Assembly (NCBI RefSeq): GCF_022605725.1
Contig: NC_065554.1
Location: 29,407,100 to 29,471,099, forward strand
DNA length: 64,000 bases
Source of the DNA: Anthonomus grandis grandis
Taxonomy: Eukaryota; Arthropoda; Insecta; Coleoptera; Curculionidae
Direction of reading: 5' to 3'
How positions within the stretch are numbered: position 1 is the first letter of the stretch; the number at the start of each line of letters is the position of its first letter. The position numbers and the translations under genes are program-made. This document shows positions 1-12,925 of this stretch, piece after piece. The notes under the pieces are model-generated. The model saw nothing but the letters and a program-made list of their open reading frames with translations. It was not told the origin of the DNA and made no database searches.

Positions 1-1019
1 CCTCAACTTAAAGGTTACTTAACTTGGAGTGCCAGGGCAAGATAGCTTGTTGCTCATTTAAAACCACTATGGGACACTTTAGGGTAGCTATAGAGTAATC
101 CAGGTTATTTTGAAATGATTAGGACCTGCAAGGTTGTATTTGTATTTTATTCAATAATTTGGGATCAAGTTTAATGAGGTCTTAAAAGGCATATGTGACA
201 ATTTAGACTAACTTGAAATAGGTTCGGGCAACTCAAGTTGCTTTGAGCAACGTTGTATTTTACTGTTTGAAAAATTGTAAATAATTTCCACTGCTTTGGA
301 AACCCTTGCTCAGATGTCTTGGATTTTAAGGTGGAATCATAAAATAATTGAATTAAATTAAAATTTTGATATGTACCTTTCAAAATATAGAATAAGTAAC
401 TACAAATTATAATATACAGAGTGTTCTATAATTCACCAACCAAGACTTGAAGCATGAAGTTTGTTCACTTTTGTAGTTTTTTTTTTTAAATACACAGAAG
501 GGAATATCTGAATGTTTTATTGAGCCTCCCTTAATATATTGAGTCTGTATACAAGAAAACTTATTTTTCTCTTAAACCGCATTCAAATTTCCAGTTTTTC
601 CAAATAATATAAAAACCAAAATAATATATTCATGAACAACTCTGGGGGGAAACTTTGGAAAAGTTTCACATATATCCTAAGGCTTAGAAACTTTGTTTAT
701 AAATAAAGTTTGATTTACAAGGGAGATTTGTTTAAGACTTTATAAAAAAAATTGTTATAAAATAAATCACATCGGTTGACTGGGAATTTAAATAAAATAA
801 ATTTAATACAGTATTTTAATATTGCTAAATCCGAATCGAAATTAAATGTTGTTCCGTGGTAAATAAATGTATTAAAAAGCATTTGGTTTATATTATTCGT
901 TATTAAATAACCATTGGGGCTTATTAAAATTTCTATATTTAATATATAATTTTTTTATGTATCTGTCCACTTAAATATCAAAGCTGTGATATGTAAATGT
1001 TAAATCCTTAATACTATAA
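1..1019. other. AT-rich non-coding DNA, no gene seen
   Basis: I see no credible exon, RNA gene or transposon end here. The only open frames are short, low-complexity and without recognisable residues. Around 1,010 the sequence runs into the first monomer of the 355-380-bp satellite. Confidence 0.6.
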
Positions 1020-1530
1020 GTCACTACAGTATTTACTTTAACTGAATGAATTTTTGAGCTAAAAAGTCATGACGTATCACAACGTTTCGTACGTTTAATT
1101 CATCCTCAGAGATTGCTTTTAATTTGCGTTAAGGAATTTTGAAAATATCTTTATTGGTTGCAGAGATGCGATGAAATATATGTCTAAAATCGTAGAATTT
1201 CAAACTTTTTTCCTTAAAATCTCAAATTGGCTGATTTACAAAAATGCGTATACTTTTAATAGTTTTTGAGGTATAAAAATCGTTGGTACCTCAAAATATG
1301 TATCTCGCAGCACCACGTCTTTAAGTAAAAATCTTTTGCAAAAACCTCTATTTTTTTTTTAAATATCTAAAGAACTGTAAAATTGGACAAATAAAAATAG
1401 ATGTTGTTATAGAATCATTTTGGATGAACGAATTTTTGAGCTAAAAACTCATGCCGTATCACAACGTTTTGTACGTTTAATTCATCCTCATAGATTGCTT
1501 TTAATTTGCGTGAAAGAATTTTGAAAAAAT

Positions 1531-2790
1531 GATTTTTTATGCTCAAGAAACAAGGCAAATGATATCTTTATGCCAAGAGTCTAAGGGTTCACTTTTTTCC
1601 ATTTTACTCAAAAACTATGCAACCTGCAAGAAAAACTCATAAGACTTTTTTAAAGTGAATCAAATTCCCTATAATTTGATATGCATTACGCCTAGGAACT
1701 AAGCAAATATTTTATTCGTGCAAAAAAACTAGGGGTACGTAACGGTTCAGTTTTTCCCAATTTACTGGAAAACTATGCATTTTCACGAGGAAACTCATAA
1801 GACACTTTTTAAAGGAAATTTAATTTCCCTTCATTTGATATGCGTTACAACCCTCAACGATTTTTTATGCTCAAGAAACAAGGCAAATGATATCTTTATG
1901 CCAAGAGTCTAAGGGTTCAGTTTTTCCTATTTTACTCAAGAAATATGCAATTTCCAGGAAAAACTCATAAAACTTTTTTAAAGGGAATTGAATTCCCTGT
2001 AATTTGATATGCATTACAACTATGGATAAAGTAAATAAATTTTTTGCGCAAAAGATCTAGGGGTACTTAACGGTTCAGTTTTTTGCCATTTACTGGAAAA
2101 CTGTGCATTTTCACGATGAAACCCATAAGACACTTCTTAAAGGGAATTTAATTTTCTTTCGTTTGATATACGGTACAACCCTCAACGATTTTTTATGCTC
2201 AAGAAACAAGGCAAATGATATCTTTATGCCAAGAGTCTAAGGGTTCACTTTTTTCCATTTTACTCAAAAACTGTGTAACCTGCAAGAAAAACTCATTAGA
2301 CTTTTTTAAAGGGAATTAAATTCCCTATAATTTGATATGCATTACACCTAGGAACTAAGCAAATATTTTATTCGTGCAAAAAAACTAGGGGTACGTAACG
2401 GTTCAGTTTTTCCCAATTTACTGGAAAACTATGCAATTTCACGAGGAAACTCATAAGACACTTTTTGAAGGAAATTTAATTTCCTTTCGTTTGATATACG
2501 TTACAACCCTCAATGATTTTTTATACTCAAGAAACAAGGCAAATGACGTCTTTATGCAAGATGCCAAGGGGTTCAGTTTTTCCTGTTTTACTCAAAAACT
2601 ATGCAATTTCCAGGAAAAACTCATAAGACTTTTTTAAAGGGAATTAAATTCCCTATAATTTGATATGCATTACGCCCAGGAACTAAGCAAATATTTTATT
2701 CATGCAAAAAAACTAGGGGTACGTAACGGTTCAGTTTTTCCCAATTTACTGGAAAACTATGCATTTTCACGAGGAAACTCATAAGACACT
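1531..2790. repeat. 328-bp dimeric satellite nested in another satellite
   Basis: The string 'gattttttatgctcaag' (slightly varied in the last copy) begins units at 1,531, 1,859, 2,187 and 2,515, exactly 328 bp apart, giving about 3.9 copies. Each unit consists of two related halves of about 164 bp. Both halves contain a 'ggttcagttttt..' box, an 'aactcataagac' box and a 'tttgatatgcattac' box, so this is a two-monomer higher-order repeat. It sits inside a unit of the 355-380-bp satellite, just after 'ttttgaaaa' and before a 'ggttgcacaga' block, which flanks the same point in intact units. Confidence 0.9.
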
Positions 2791-3663
2791 TTATATAACT
2801 ATTATATTTAATGGTTGCACAGATTCGACGCAATATGAGTCTAAAAATGTAAAATTTAAAATTCCAAATTGGCTGATGGAATCCTTGGTACCTCAAAATA
2901 TGTATCTCGCAGCGATACGTCTTTAAGTGAAAATCCTTTGTAAAAATCTCAAAAAAAAATCAAAACATCTAAAGAAATGTAAAATTGGATAAAGATAAGT
3001 GGAGGTCGTTAGACTCACTTTGGCTAAGCGAATTTTTAAGCTAAAAAATCATATCATATCAAAACGTTTCGTACGTTAAATTCATCTTCCGAGATTGCTT
3101 TTGATTTACGTGAAAGAATTTTGAAAATAGCTCTTTTGGTTGCAGAGATACGCTGAAATATGAGTCTAAAATCGTAAAACTTAAAATTCCAAATGGGCTA
3201 TTTTACAAAAATGCGTATACTTTTAACAGTTTTTGAGGTACAAAAATCGTTAGTACCTCAAAATATGTATCTCGCAGCGCTACGTCTTTGAGTGAAAATC
3301 TTTTGTCAAAAATCTAAATTTTTTTTAAAATTATCCAAAGAAATGTAAATTTGACAAAAAAAAAGGAGAAGTCGTTATAGAAGCACTTTGGATGAACGAG
3401 TTTTTGAGCTAAAAAATCATGCCGTATCACAACGTTTCGTACGTTAAATTCATCCTCAGAGATTGCTTTTAATTTGCGTGAAGGAGTTTTGAAAATATCT
3501 CTTTTGGTTGCAGAGATACGCTGAAATATGAGTCTAAAATCGTAAAACTTAAAATTCCAAATTGGCTATTTTACAAAAATGCGTATACTTTTAACAGTTT
3601 TTGAGGTACAAAAATCGTTGGTACCTCAAAATATGTATCTCGCAGCGCTACTTCTTTGAGTGA

Positions 3664-4330
3664 TTTTCTATTACTTCATTGATCTAAAACAGTTTTTAGT
3701 AGCCAAATTCAGTCTGAAGAAATCAGCCTGGGTAGATTAGAATTTGCTAGTAAAGATTTCATTAGTTCAATGCAGTCAGCGGGTGGTATACTGGGAAAAA
3801 GATTTTTCACATCTAAGGAAATTAATATTGCATTGTCTGGTATATATATGCCTTTTAAAAAATTAGCAAATTCGACGGAATTCTTAGTGGAAAAACAACT
3901 TCAGAAGCCTGTTACCTCTCTTAAGACCCCATTCAACCACGAAGAAAGTTTATAGCAAGGAGAGTCTACAAAAGATACCGCTGGTCTAATTGGCAGTCCT
4001 TCTTTATGAACTTTAGGTAGCCCGTAAAAAAGAGGAGTTCTAGGGTTCATAGGACAAAGAGCCTCCTTTCTAATATTAAAAAACTCCAAGGTTAATAAAG
4101 ATCTATCGAGAACACCTTTCATTTTTGTAAAAAATTTTTGAATTACTCTAAGAAAATGCATATTGTTTAAAGGTTTGTCAAGGTTCTTTCCTACTGTATC
4201 GGAAATAATATAAAAATTTCTGTTTTTATATTATAGCTCTCATTAATCAAAAAATTTTGTATTCAGGCTATTTATATTTTAAATCCATAGATTTTTTAAA
4301 AGAAAATAAAATTTGTTGTTTTGGCACTAG
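3664..4330 (-). mobile_element. Penelope-like element fragment (reverse transcriptase)
   Basis: On the minus strand an open frame from 4,161 to 3,901 encodes PLFYGLPKVHKEGLPIRPAV followed by a Ser-Pro-cys-Tyr-lys-Leu-Ser stretch. This is the hallmark LPK-x-HK motif upstream of the palm in Penelope-like reverse transcriptases. After one in-frame stop near 3,901 the same frame continues to about 3,718 and includes ISLDVKNLFPSIP, the motif A equivalent carrying the first catalytic Asp. Later motifs (the YxDD box) and a GIY-YIG endonuclease are not visible, so this is a truncated dead copy. It interrupts a unit of the surrounding satellite. The clade within Penelope-like elements cannot be assigned by eye. 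Confidence 0.85.
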
Positions 4331-5036
4331 TTTATACTATAAGTCATATAAGTCACTACAATCACTTTGGCTGAACGAATTTTTAACCTAAAAAATCATT
4401 CCGTATCACAACGTTTTGCACATTCAATTCATCCTCAGAGATTGCTTTTTGATTTTAATTTAACGGTTGCAGAGATACGCTGAAATATGAGTCTAAAATC
4501 GTAAAACTTAAAATTCCATATTGGCTATTTTACAAAATTGCTTATACTTTTAAGAGTTTTTGAGGTACAAAAATCGTTGGTACCTCAAAATATGTATCTC
4601 GCAGCGGTACATCTTTGAGTGAAAATCTTTTTTAAAAATTTCAATTTTTTTTTTAATTATCCAAAGAAATGTAAAGCTTGACAAAAAAAGGAGAAGTCAC
4701 TTCATCCTTCATCCATCACTTTGGCTGAACGAATTTTTGAGCTAAAAAATCATGCCGTATCACAACGTTTCGTACGTTCAATTCATCCTCAGAGATTGCT
4801 TTTAATTTGCGTGAAGGAGTTTTGAAAATATCTCTTTTGGTTGCAGAGATACGCTGAAATATTTTACAAAAATGCGTATACTTTTAACAGTTTTTGAGCT
4901 ACAAAAATCGTTAGTACCTCAAAATATGTATTTCGTAGCGCTACGTCTTTGAGTGAAAATCTTTTTTAAAAATCTCAATTTTTGTTTTAATTATCCAAAG
5001 AAATGTAAAATTTGACAAAAAAACGTAGAAGTCTCT

Positions 5037-6240
5037 TAGTGAGAAACTACCCACATCTGTTATCCAACCGTTTGGACAAACTTTAGATCTGCTAGAATTT
5101 ATTTAAAAAAAAAGCGCGGCAGTCTGGAATATATATTTGTTGTGAGCACTCGTGTCTTATTTATAAAATTTTGGTCGTTTACATAATGTTTAAAGTTTAT
5201 TTTGGCATTTTAATATAAATTAATCTTACCCGATTGACACTCTGTACATCTCGGTTCCTCTAAATCGTTTATTAACCAATCAATTTCCACTACTTATACG
5301 TGAATATTATCATTCTTGTTAATCGATAAATAGCATTACTCGGTAAAGCTATTAAGCGGGTAGTGGTAGCGAGTCCCATCCGGCGATTCAGGTGGGTAAC
5401 TGTCAATTACCCGCTAAATAATGGCACTTTTCACGAGAAAAAAAAAAACCGTAAAGTGTTTTGAATTACCGTTGAAACCCAATTATCGACTATTTGCCGT
5501 GGACGTAATTAGGTCAGAGCCGCAGCAGCATCGTCCGTTACACAAGTGGGTACATATTATACACTAAAATACGCTGCTCTATGTTTGATGTATCACATTA
5601 TTTTGGGAAATTATTATTAGAAATTATATTTGAGTTAAATAAACATTTTAGCCTTAACAGCGAAAAGAGCACTTTAACTAAAATGGCAAATATGTGTATA
5701 CTATTTAGTGAACCCCCTTTTTATACCCTCGTTGGTCGATAATAAAAAGAATGTGATCAGTGACATTGACAGATCACATTTCCTACTATAACATGCCAAC
5801 ATAATTTGATGAAAAAGTGACATAAACTGAAGGTTTTATGAGGAATAAACAGGATGGTTGTGAAATGAGGGAGTTTTTTATAAATGTAAACAAGATTTTT
5901 AACCTAAAACTGGAGCATAAGTATGGGGCCAATGTGACTTCCAATCTAAACTATTAAGGGAATGAATCTGCCTATTTGTTAAATCAGTTTGCGATTTTAA
6001 CAGGGGTGAGTTATTCTAGGGGTTCTTTTTAGTGAGGATATAGAAGGATAAAGCCCTGGCATTACTTATTAGCATATTAAACCCTAGCTGGCTTTAGGAG
6101 GTTTACAGGAGATGTTCAAACAAGTAACTCATTTGCAAATATGGAATTATTCATTGCAGCACCTGCTTGAATACAAGACTTGTCACAGAAAGTTGAGTTT
6201 CCTCGAACACTTATTAAAGTCAAGATAATTATTAGCCAAA
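5037..6240. other. non-repetitive spacer, no gene seen
   Basis: This 1.2-kb stretch separates two satellites and has no convincing exon. At 5,340-5,560 it is less AT-rich than its surroundings. There 'agcgggta' (5,355-5,362) and 'tacccgct' (5,408-5,415) are inverted copies that could form a weak hairpin. It could be ordinary unique intergenic or intronic DNA. Confidence 0.5.
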
Positions 6241-6244
6241 TTTA

Positions 6245-8338
6245 CAAGTTACTTTTCTCACTTCATTAATCCGTTTATAAACGATAGGCATATTTTCATA
6301 GCGATCGTCAATGATTCCTGGTTCTGAGATAAGGATTTAGGTGAAAAATGGGGGTAAAAGTCCACTTTTTGACTTTCTACCGCATCTCACCTCTCAGAAA
6401 CGTCGTGAATAATTTAAAAAAAATACTTTTCTTACTTCATTAATCCGTTTACTAATGATAGGCATAATTTTATAGCGATCGTCAATGATTCCTGGTTCTG
6501 AGATAAGGATTTATGTGAAAAAAGGGGATAAAAGTCCACTTTTTGACATTCTACCGCATCTCACCTTTCAGAAACGTCGTAAATAATTTTTAAAAGTCAC
6601 TTTTCCTATTTAATTAATCCGTTTACAAACGATGAGCATAATTTCATAGGGATTGTCAATGATTCCTGGTTCTGAGATAAGGATTTATGTGAAAAAAGGG
6701 GATAAAAGTCCACTTTTTGACATTCTACCGCATCTCACCTCTCAGAAACGTCGTGAATAATTTTAAAAAGTTACTTTTCTCACTTCATTAATCCGTTTAT
6801 AAACGATAGGCATATTTTCATAGCGATCGTCAATGATTCCTGGTTCTGAGATAAGGATTTAGGTGAAAAATGGGGGTAAAAGTCCACTTTTTGACTTTCT
6901 ACCGCATCTCACCTCTCAGAAACGTCGTGAATAATTTTAAAAAAATACTTTTCTTACTTCATTAATCCGTTTACTAATGATAGGCATAATTTTATAGCGA
7001 TCGTCAATGATTCCTGGTTCTGAGATAAGGATTTATGTGAAAAAAGGGGATAAAAGTCCACTTTTTGACATTCTACCGCATCTCACCTTTCAGAAACGTC
7101 GTAAATAATTTTTAAAAGTCACTTTTCCTATTTAATTAATCCGTTTACAAACGATGAGCATAATTTCATAGGGATCGTCAATGATTCCTGGTTCTGAGAT
7201 AAGGATTTATGTGAAAAAAGGGGATAAAAGTCCACTTTTTGACATTCTACCGCATCTCACCTTTCAGAAACGTCGTGAATAATTTTAAAAAGTTACTTTT
7301 CTTACTTCATTAATCCGTTTACAAACGATAGGCATAATTTCATAGCGATCGTCAATGATTCCTGGTTCTGAGATAAGGATTTAAATGAAAAAAAGGGGGT
7401 AAAAGTCCACTTTTTGACATTCTACGGCATCTCACCTCTCAGAAACGCCGTGAATCATTTTAAAAAGTTACTTTTCTTACTTCAATCTTCCGTTTACCAA
7501 CGACAGGCATAGTTTCATAGCGATCGTCAATGATTCCTGGTTCTGATATAGGGATTTAGATGAAAAAAGGGGGTAAAAGTCCACTTTTTGATTTTCTACC
7601 GCATCTCACCTCTTATAAACGTCGTGAATCATTTTAAAAAGTTACTTTTCTTACTTCATTAATCCATTTACAAACGATAGGCATAATTTCATAGCGATCG
7701 TCAATGATTCCTGGTTCTGAGATAAGGATTTAGGTGAAAAAAGGGGGTAAAAGTCCATTTTTTGACTTTCTACCGCATCTCACCTCTCAGAAACGTCGTA
7801 AATCAATTTAAAAAGTTACTTTTCTTACTTCATTAATCCCTTTACAAACGATTGGTATAATTTTATAGCGATCGTCAATGATTCCTGGTTCTGAGATAAG
7901 GATTTAGTTGAAAAAAGGGGATAAAAGTCCACTTTGTAATTTTCTACCGCATCTCACCTCTCAGGAACGTCGTGAATCAATTTAAAAAAATACTTTTCTT
8001 ACTTCATTAATCCGTTTACAAACGATAGGCATAATTTCATAGCGATCGTCAATGATTCCTGGTTCTGAGATAAGGATTTAGGTGAAAAAAGGGGGTAAAA
8101 GTCCATTTTTTGACTTTCTACCGCATCTCACCTCTCAGAAACGTCGTAAATCAATTTAAAAAGTTACTTTTCTTACTTCATTAATCCCTTTACAAACGAT
8201 TGGTATAATTTTATAGCGATCGTCAATGATTCCTGGTTCTGAGATAAGGATTTAGGTGAAAAAAGGGGGTAAAAGTCCATTTTTTGACTTTCTACCGCAT
8301 CTCACCTCTCAGAAACGTCGTGAATCAATTTAAAAAGT
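6245..8338. repeat. 174-bp satellite, 12 monomers
   Basis: The marker 'gattcctggttctgag' (or a near variant) starts at 6,313, 6,487, 6,661, 6,835, 7,009, 7,183, 7,357, 7,532, 7,706, 7,880, 8,054 and 8,228: eleven steps of 174 bp (one of 175). Every unit contains 'atagcgatcgtcaatgattc' or a close form and 'ctaccgcatctcacctc'. Private variants show higher-order structure. Monomers 1-3 and 4-6 are near-identical blocks of 522 bp, and the 7,706/7,880 pair matches the 8,054/8,228 pair at 348 bp. No coding potential is seen. Confidence 0.95.
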
Positions 8339-8359
8339 TATTATATATTATATTTATAC

Positions 8360-8890
8360 TGTTAAAGGGCCATTTGGTTCTTCCAGGCAATTGAACAGTA
8401 TTTCTGTCCTTTTTCTTCCTTATTCCAAAAATCGTTTGGTCCTTCTTTAAGGCTATTAAAGACATTTTGTGTCTCTCTTTTTTAGGCTTTAAAGTCATTT
8501 TTTCTTCTGGAAAATGAAAGAGCCTCTCTGTCTTACTTCCAGACTGTTAATTAGTTATTTTGTTCTTCCAGGCATTTTAAGACTCTTTCTGTCCTTATTT
8601 CAAGAAGTTATAAAAGTGTCTCTGTCCTTCCAGGCAATTGACAAGTATTTCTGTCCTTCTTCCAGGCAGTTAAATAATGTGTCTATCCTTCCTATAAGTA
8701 GGAGAGTCTTGCTGTCCTTATTTTAGACAGTTGAGAAGTCGTTATCCTTCTTTCAGGCTTGTATAATCTCTGTCTTATTTATATATGTCTCATATAACTC
8801 TGTCCTAATTTAAGCCTGTAAATTAGTCATTTTGTCCCTCTTCTAGACACTTAAAAACTCTTTCTGTCCTTCTTTCAAGTAGTCTACCCT
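8360..8890. repeat. degenerate short tandem repeats, 'tctgtccttcttccaggca' type
   Basis: Loose repeats of about 45-65 bp carry 'tctgtcct' and 'ttccaggca' with a run-on 'gttaa' or 'attga' segment. The 'ttccaggca' word occurs at about 8,381, 8,563, 8,626 and 8,658. Divergence is high, so this looks like an old array. It begins directly after the 174-bp satellite. Confidence 0.6.
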
Positions 8891-9624
8891 ATAATATCCT
8901 ATAAACTCAATAGAAAATAAATTAAGAAAACATAAGGGATCTTCAAGGGTTATAAGGATCGATCGATGCAGTCCCGGTGACTCGTTCAGAGGTTTATTTT
9001 TCTATTTTTCCGACTGCCAGGGCTGAAAGTAAATTGCCCCGAATAATGCGAAAGGGGGAGCAACCGGGAATACTGATTGCAACTACAAAAAGAAATGGCG
9101 GGAGTTCGCACCTCTCGCCTTTTATATGCCCGGTTTAACATTGACTCGTATATCCGGGTTTGTTCCGGGATAGATAAAAGATAAACTTCTTTTAATTATA
9201 TTGTAAATAACAAATGAGGAACTTTTTACATACGAGCTTTCCACTAACAACTAAAACGTGGCTTTATAAATAAATTCGTTATTGTAATATCAAGTAAAAC
9301 TTTCAAGGGAATTTTTCCTTTGTTTGCCTCATAAAATAAATCGAGAAACGATAGTTAAAAAGTTTTCATATATGGTTTATCGGATAGAGTTTGGGGTGCT
9401 TGGAAAACACGTCGGGGTAATAGAAAGTTCCTACCGGGTGCTTTCGAAAGTTTCGCCGCAAGCGTTTTAGTTAGGATTAAAAGTGGGATGCGAGTGGGTT
9501 TGTTTGGGATAGCTTAGTTATTTATGTTTATTGGATTTTTAACTTAAGACCGAATTGTTAGCGAAGGAATGCAATAATGTACATTTTTGATATACCTTAT
9601 AAAACGTAGATAGGTCTAAAGAGA
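8891..9624. other. non-repetitive spacer, no gene seen
   Basis: No exon can be supported. 8,950-9,180 is relatively GC-rich for this window and may be conserved non-coding sequence, but nothing recognisable (promoter, tRNA or transposon end) was found. Confidence 0.4.
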
Positions 9625-9742
9625 TGGTGGACTTTTACTCACTTTTTTTACCTAAATCCTTATCTCAGGACCAGGAATCATTGACGATCGCTATGAAATT
9701 ATGCCTATCATTTGCAAACTGATTATTAAAGTAAGAAAAGTT
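9625..9742 (-). repeat. solitary inverted monomer of the 174-bp satellite
   Basis: Read on the minus strand this segment matches the 174-bp monomer core: the 'gatcgtcaatgattcctgg' block, 'ataaggatttaggt' and 'agtccac' follow in the right order. It lies 1.3 kb beyond the end of the array, in opposite orientation, and abuts the next satellite. Confidence 0.85.
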
Positions 9743-9759
9743 GAAAAAAAAATTTTTTT

Positions 9760-12700
9760 TTGATTTTTTTTTATAATTTGATTGCCCGAAAAGCTTTGAA
9801 AAAGTGTGATAAATTTTTTTTAAATAATGTATCAGAAAAAAGTTATAGAATAATATTTAACCGTATATTGAAAAATAAAAAAAGTGTAACAGATTTTTGA
9901 AAAATTAAATAAATTTTTGAGTGAAAAATTTGAAATTTTTTTTTTGGGAAAAAAATTGTTTTTTTTTGGAAATTAATAAAATGCCCGAAAGGCGTTAAAA
10001 AAAGTCTTATAAAACTTTTTTGTGGAATGTATCAGAAGAAAGTTATACCGAATTTTACTAAAAAAATATTCATAATGGGAAAATGTTCATAATTTTGGTT
10101 TTAATTTTTTCTAGTAAACTAGTAATTAGAAAAAAAATTGTTAAAACAAAAGTTGTTTAGAATTTCAATGCGCATCAGATGCAATAGAAAAATAATTTTT
10201 AGGTCCAAGAGTGTTCTAGAAAATTGGCAAAAACCTTTTAACAGTTCTTCCTTATTTTCTCGAAAACTATTGGAAATTTTGAAAAAAAAAATTAAGCATT
10301 AGAACCGCAATCAAATATAGAACAAATTGTAAAGAATAATATTTAACCGTAAATTGAAAAATAAAAAAGTTATGAAAGATTTTTGGAAAATTAACTGAAT
10401 AATTTTTTCAGTGAAAAATTTGAAAAAATTTTTTTGGAAAAAAAAAATGTTTTTTTTTTGAAATTAATAAATTGCCCAAAATGCGTTAAAAAAGTCTTAT
10501 AAAACATTTTTGTAAAATATATCAGAGGAAAGTTATACCCAACTTTATTAAAAAAAAATCTTCGGCAAAAAATCGTAAGGATACACATGAGAAAATGTTC
10601 ATAATTTTGGTTTTAATTTTTTTTTTCTAGAAAACTAGTAATTGGAGAAAAAAATGGTTAAAACAAAAGTTGTTTAGAATTCCAGTGCGCATCCGATACA
10701 ATAGAGAAATAATTTTTAAGTACAACTGTATTCCAGAAAATTAGGAAAAACCATTTAACAGTTATTCCTTATTTTCTCGAAAACTATTGGAAATTTTGAA
10801 AAAAAGAATTAAGCATTAGAACCGCAATCAAATATAGAACAAATTGTAAAGAATAATATTTAACCGTAAATTGAAAAATAAAAAAGTTATGGAAGATTTT
10901 TGGAAAATTAAATAAATATTTGAAAAATTTTTTTTGGAAAAAAAATTGTTTTTTTTTTTTTTTGGAAATTAATAAATTGCCCAAAAGGCGTTAAAAAAGT
11001 CTCATAAAACATTTTTGTAAAATGTATCAGAGGAAAGTTATACCCAAATTTATCAAAAAAAAATCTTCGGCAAAAAATCGTAAGGATACACATGGGAAAA
11101 TGTTCATTATTTTTGTTTTTATTTTTTTTCCTAGAAAACTAACATTTAGAGAAGAAAATTGTTAAAACAAAAGTTGTTTAGAATTTCAATCCGCATCAGA
11201 TACAATAGAGAAATTATTTTTAGGTCCAACATTATTCCAGAAAATTGGAAAAAACCATTTAACAGTTATTCCTTATTTTCTCGAAAACTATTGGAAATTT
11301 TGAAAAAAAAAATTAAGCATTAAAACCGCAATCAAATATAGAACAAATTGTAAAGAATAATATTTAACCGTAAATTAAAAAATAAAAAAGTTATGGAAGA
11401 TTTTTGGAAAATTAAATAAATATTTGAAAAAATTTTTTTGGAAAAAAAATTGTTTTTTTTTTGGAAATTAATAAATTGCCCAAAAGGCGTTAAAAAAGTC
11501 TTATAAAACATTTTTGCAAAATGTATCAGAGGAAAGTTATACCCAATTTTATTTAAAAATAATCTTCGGCAAAAAATCGTAAGGATACACATGAGAAAAT
11601 GTTCATAATTTTGGTTTTAATTTCTTTTTCTAGAAAACTAGTAATTGGAGAAAAAAACGGTTAAAACAAAAGTTGTTTAGAATTTCAGTGCGCATCCGAT
11701 ACAATAAAGAAATAATTTTTAGGTACAACTGTATTCCAGAAAATTAGGAAAAAACATTTAACAGTTATTCCTTATTTTCTCGAAAACTATTGGAAATTTT
11801 GAAAAAAAAAATGAAACATTAGAACCGCAATCAAAAATCGAACAAATTGTAAAGAATAATATTTAACCGTAAATTGAAAAATAAAAAAGTTATGGAAGAT
11901 TTCTGGAAAATTAAATAAATATTTGAAAAATTTTTTTTGGAAAAAAAATTGTTTTTTTTTTTGGAAATTAATAAATTGCCCAAAAGGCGTTAAAAAAGTC
12001 TTATAAAACATTTTTGTAAAATGTATCAGAGGAAAGTTATACCCAACTTTATCAAAAAAAAATCTTCGGCAAAAAATCGTAAGGATACACATGAGAAAAT
12101 GTTCATTATTTTGGTTTTAATTTTTTTTTTCTAGAAAACTAGTACTTGGAGAAAAAAACGGTTAAAACAAAAGTTGTTTAGAATTTCACTGCGCATCCGA
12201 TACAATAAAGAAATAATTTTTAAGTACAACTGTATTCCAGAAAATTAGGAAAAACCATTTAACAGTTATTCCTTATTTTCTCGAAAACTATTGGAAATTT
12301 TGAAAAAAAGAATTAAGCATTAGAACCGCAATCAAATATAGAACAAATTGTAAAGAATAATATTTAACCGTAAATTGAAAAATAAAAAAGTTATGGAAGA
12401 TTTTTGGAAAATTAACTGAATAATTTTTTCAGTGAAAAATTTGAAAAAATTTTTTTGGAAAAAAAAAATGTTTTTTTTTTGGAAATTAATAAATTGCCCA
12501 AAAGGCGTTAAAAAAGTCTCATAAAACATTTTTGTAAAATGTATCAGAGGAAAGTTATACCCAACTTTATCAAAAAAAAATCTTCGGCAAAAAATCGTAA
12601 GGATACACATGGGAAAATGTTCATTATTTTTGTTTTTATTTTTTTTCCTAGAAAACTAACATTTAGAGAAAAAAATTGTTAAAACAAAAGTTGTTTAGAC

Positions 12701-12925
12701 TTTCAATCCGCATCAGATACAATAGAGAAATTATTTTTAGGTCCAACATTATTCCAGAAAATTGGAAAAAACCTTTTAACAGTTTTTCATCTTTTTTTCA
12801 AAAACTACTGTGAATATAGAAAATTTTCTTTTAGCATTATACTTCTAATCAAAAATAGAATAAATCATAAAGAATAATGTTTACCCATAAATCAAAAAAT
12901 TAAAGAGTTATGGAGGATTTTTGAA
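9760..12925. repeat. ~500-bp satellite, about 6 units
   Basis: The block 'ttcggcaaaaaatcgtaagg' with 'atacacatg' recurs with ends at about 10,588, 11,093, 11,592, 12,092 and 12,610, a spacing of 499-518 bp. More degenerate units flank these at both ends. Each unit carries homopolymer A and T tracts, 'ccttattttctcgaaaactatt' type text and 'aattgcccaaaaggcgtt'. Variants are shared between non-adjacent units: the 'cctagaaaactaacatttag' form occurs at about 11,130 and 12,647 only. Minus-strand frames of 60-100 codons recur in each unit because the DNA is repeated; they do not look like genes. Confidence 0.9.

Larger units (their letters stand above)
1020..5036. repeat. 355-380-bp satellite, interrupted twice
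   Basis: Six unit starts share the segment 'gaatttttgagctaaaaa' or a close variant, at about 1,048, 1,430, 3,030, 3,399, 4,377 and 4,731. Adjacent units are 382, 369 and 354 bp apart. Each unit then carries conserved blocks: 'cacaacgtttcgtacgtt', 'ttggttgcagagatacgc' and 'ggtacctcaaaatatgtat'. The array is split by a different satellite at 1,531-2,790 and by a Penelope-like fragment at about 3,664-4,330. Units resume on the far side of both, so these are insertions into an existing array. No coding function is visible. Confidence 0.9.

Noticed and set aside
3770..3955. Plus-strand 61-codon open frame
   Set aside because: It is the antisense shadow of the Penelope-like coding sequence on the minus strand, which has the motif A residues.
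10391..12610. Recurring minus-strand frames starting MCILTIFCRR in each ~500-bp satellite unit
   Set aside because: They repeat because the DNA repeats. They are very rich in Phe and Lys from T/A tracts, differ in length by frameshift and show no domain.
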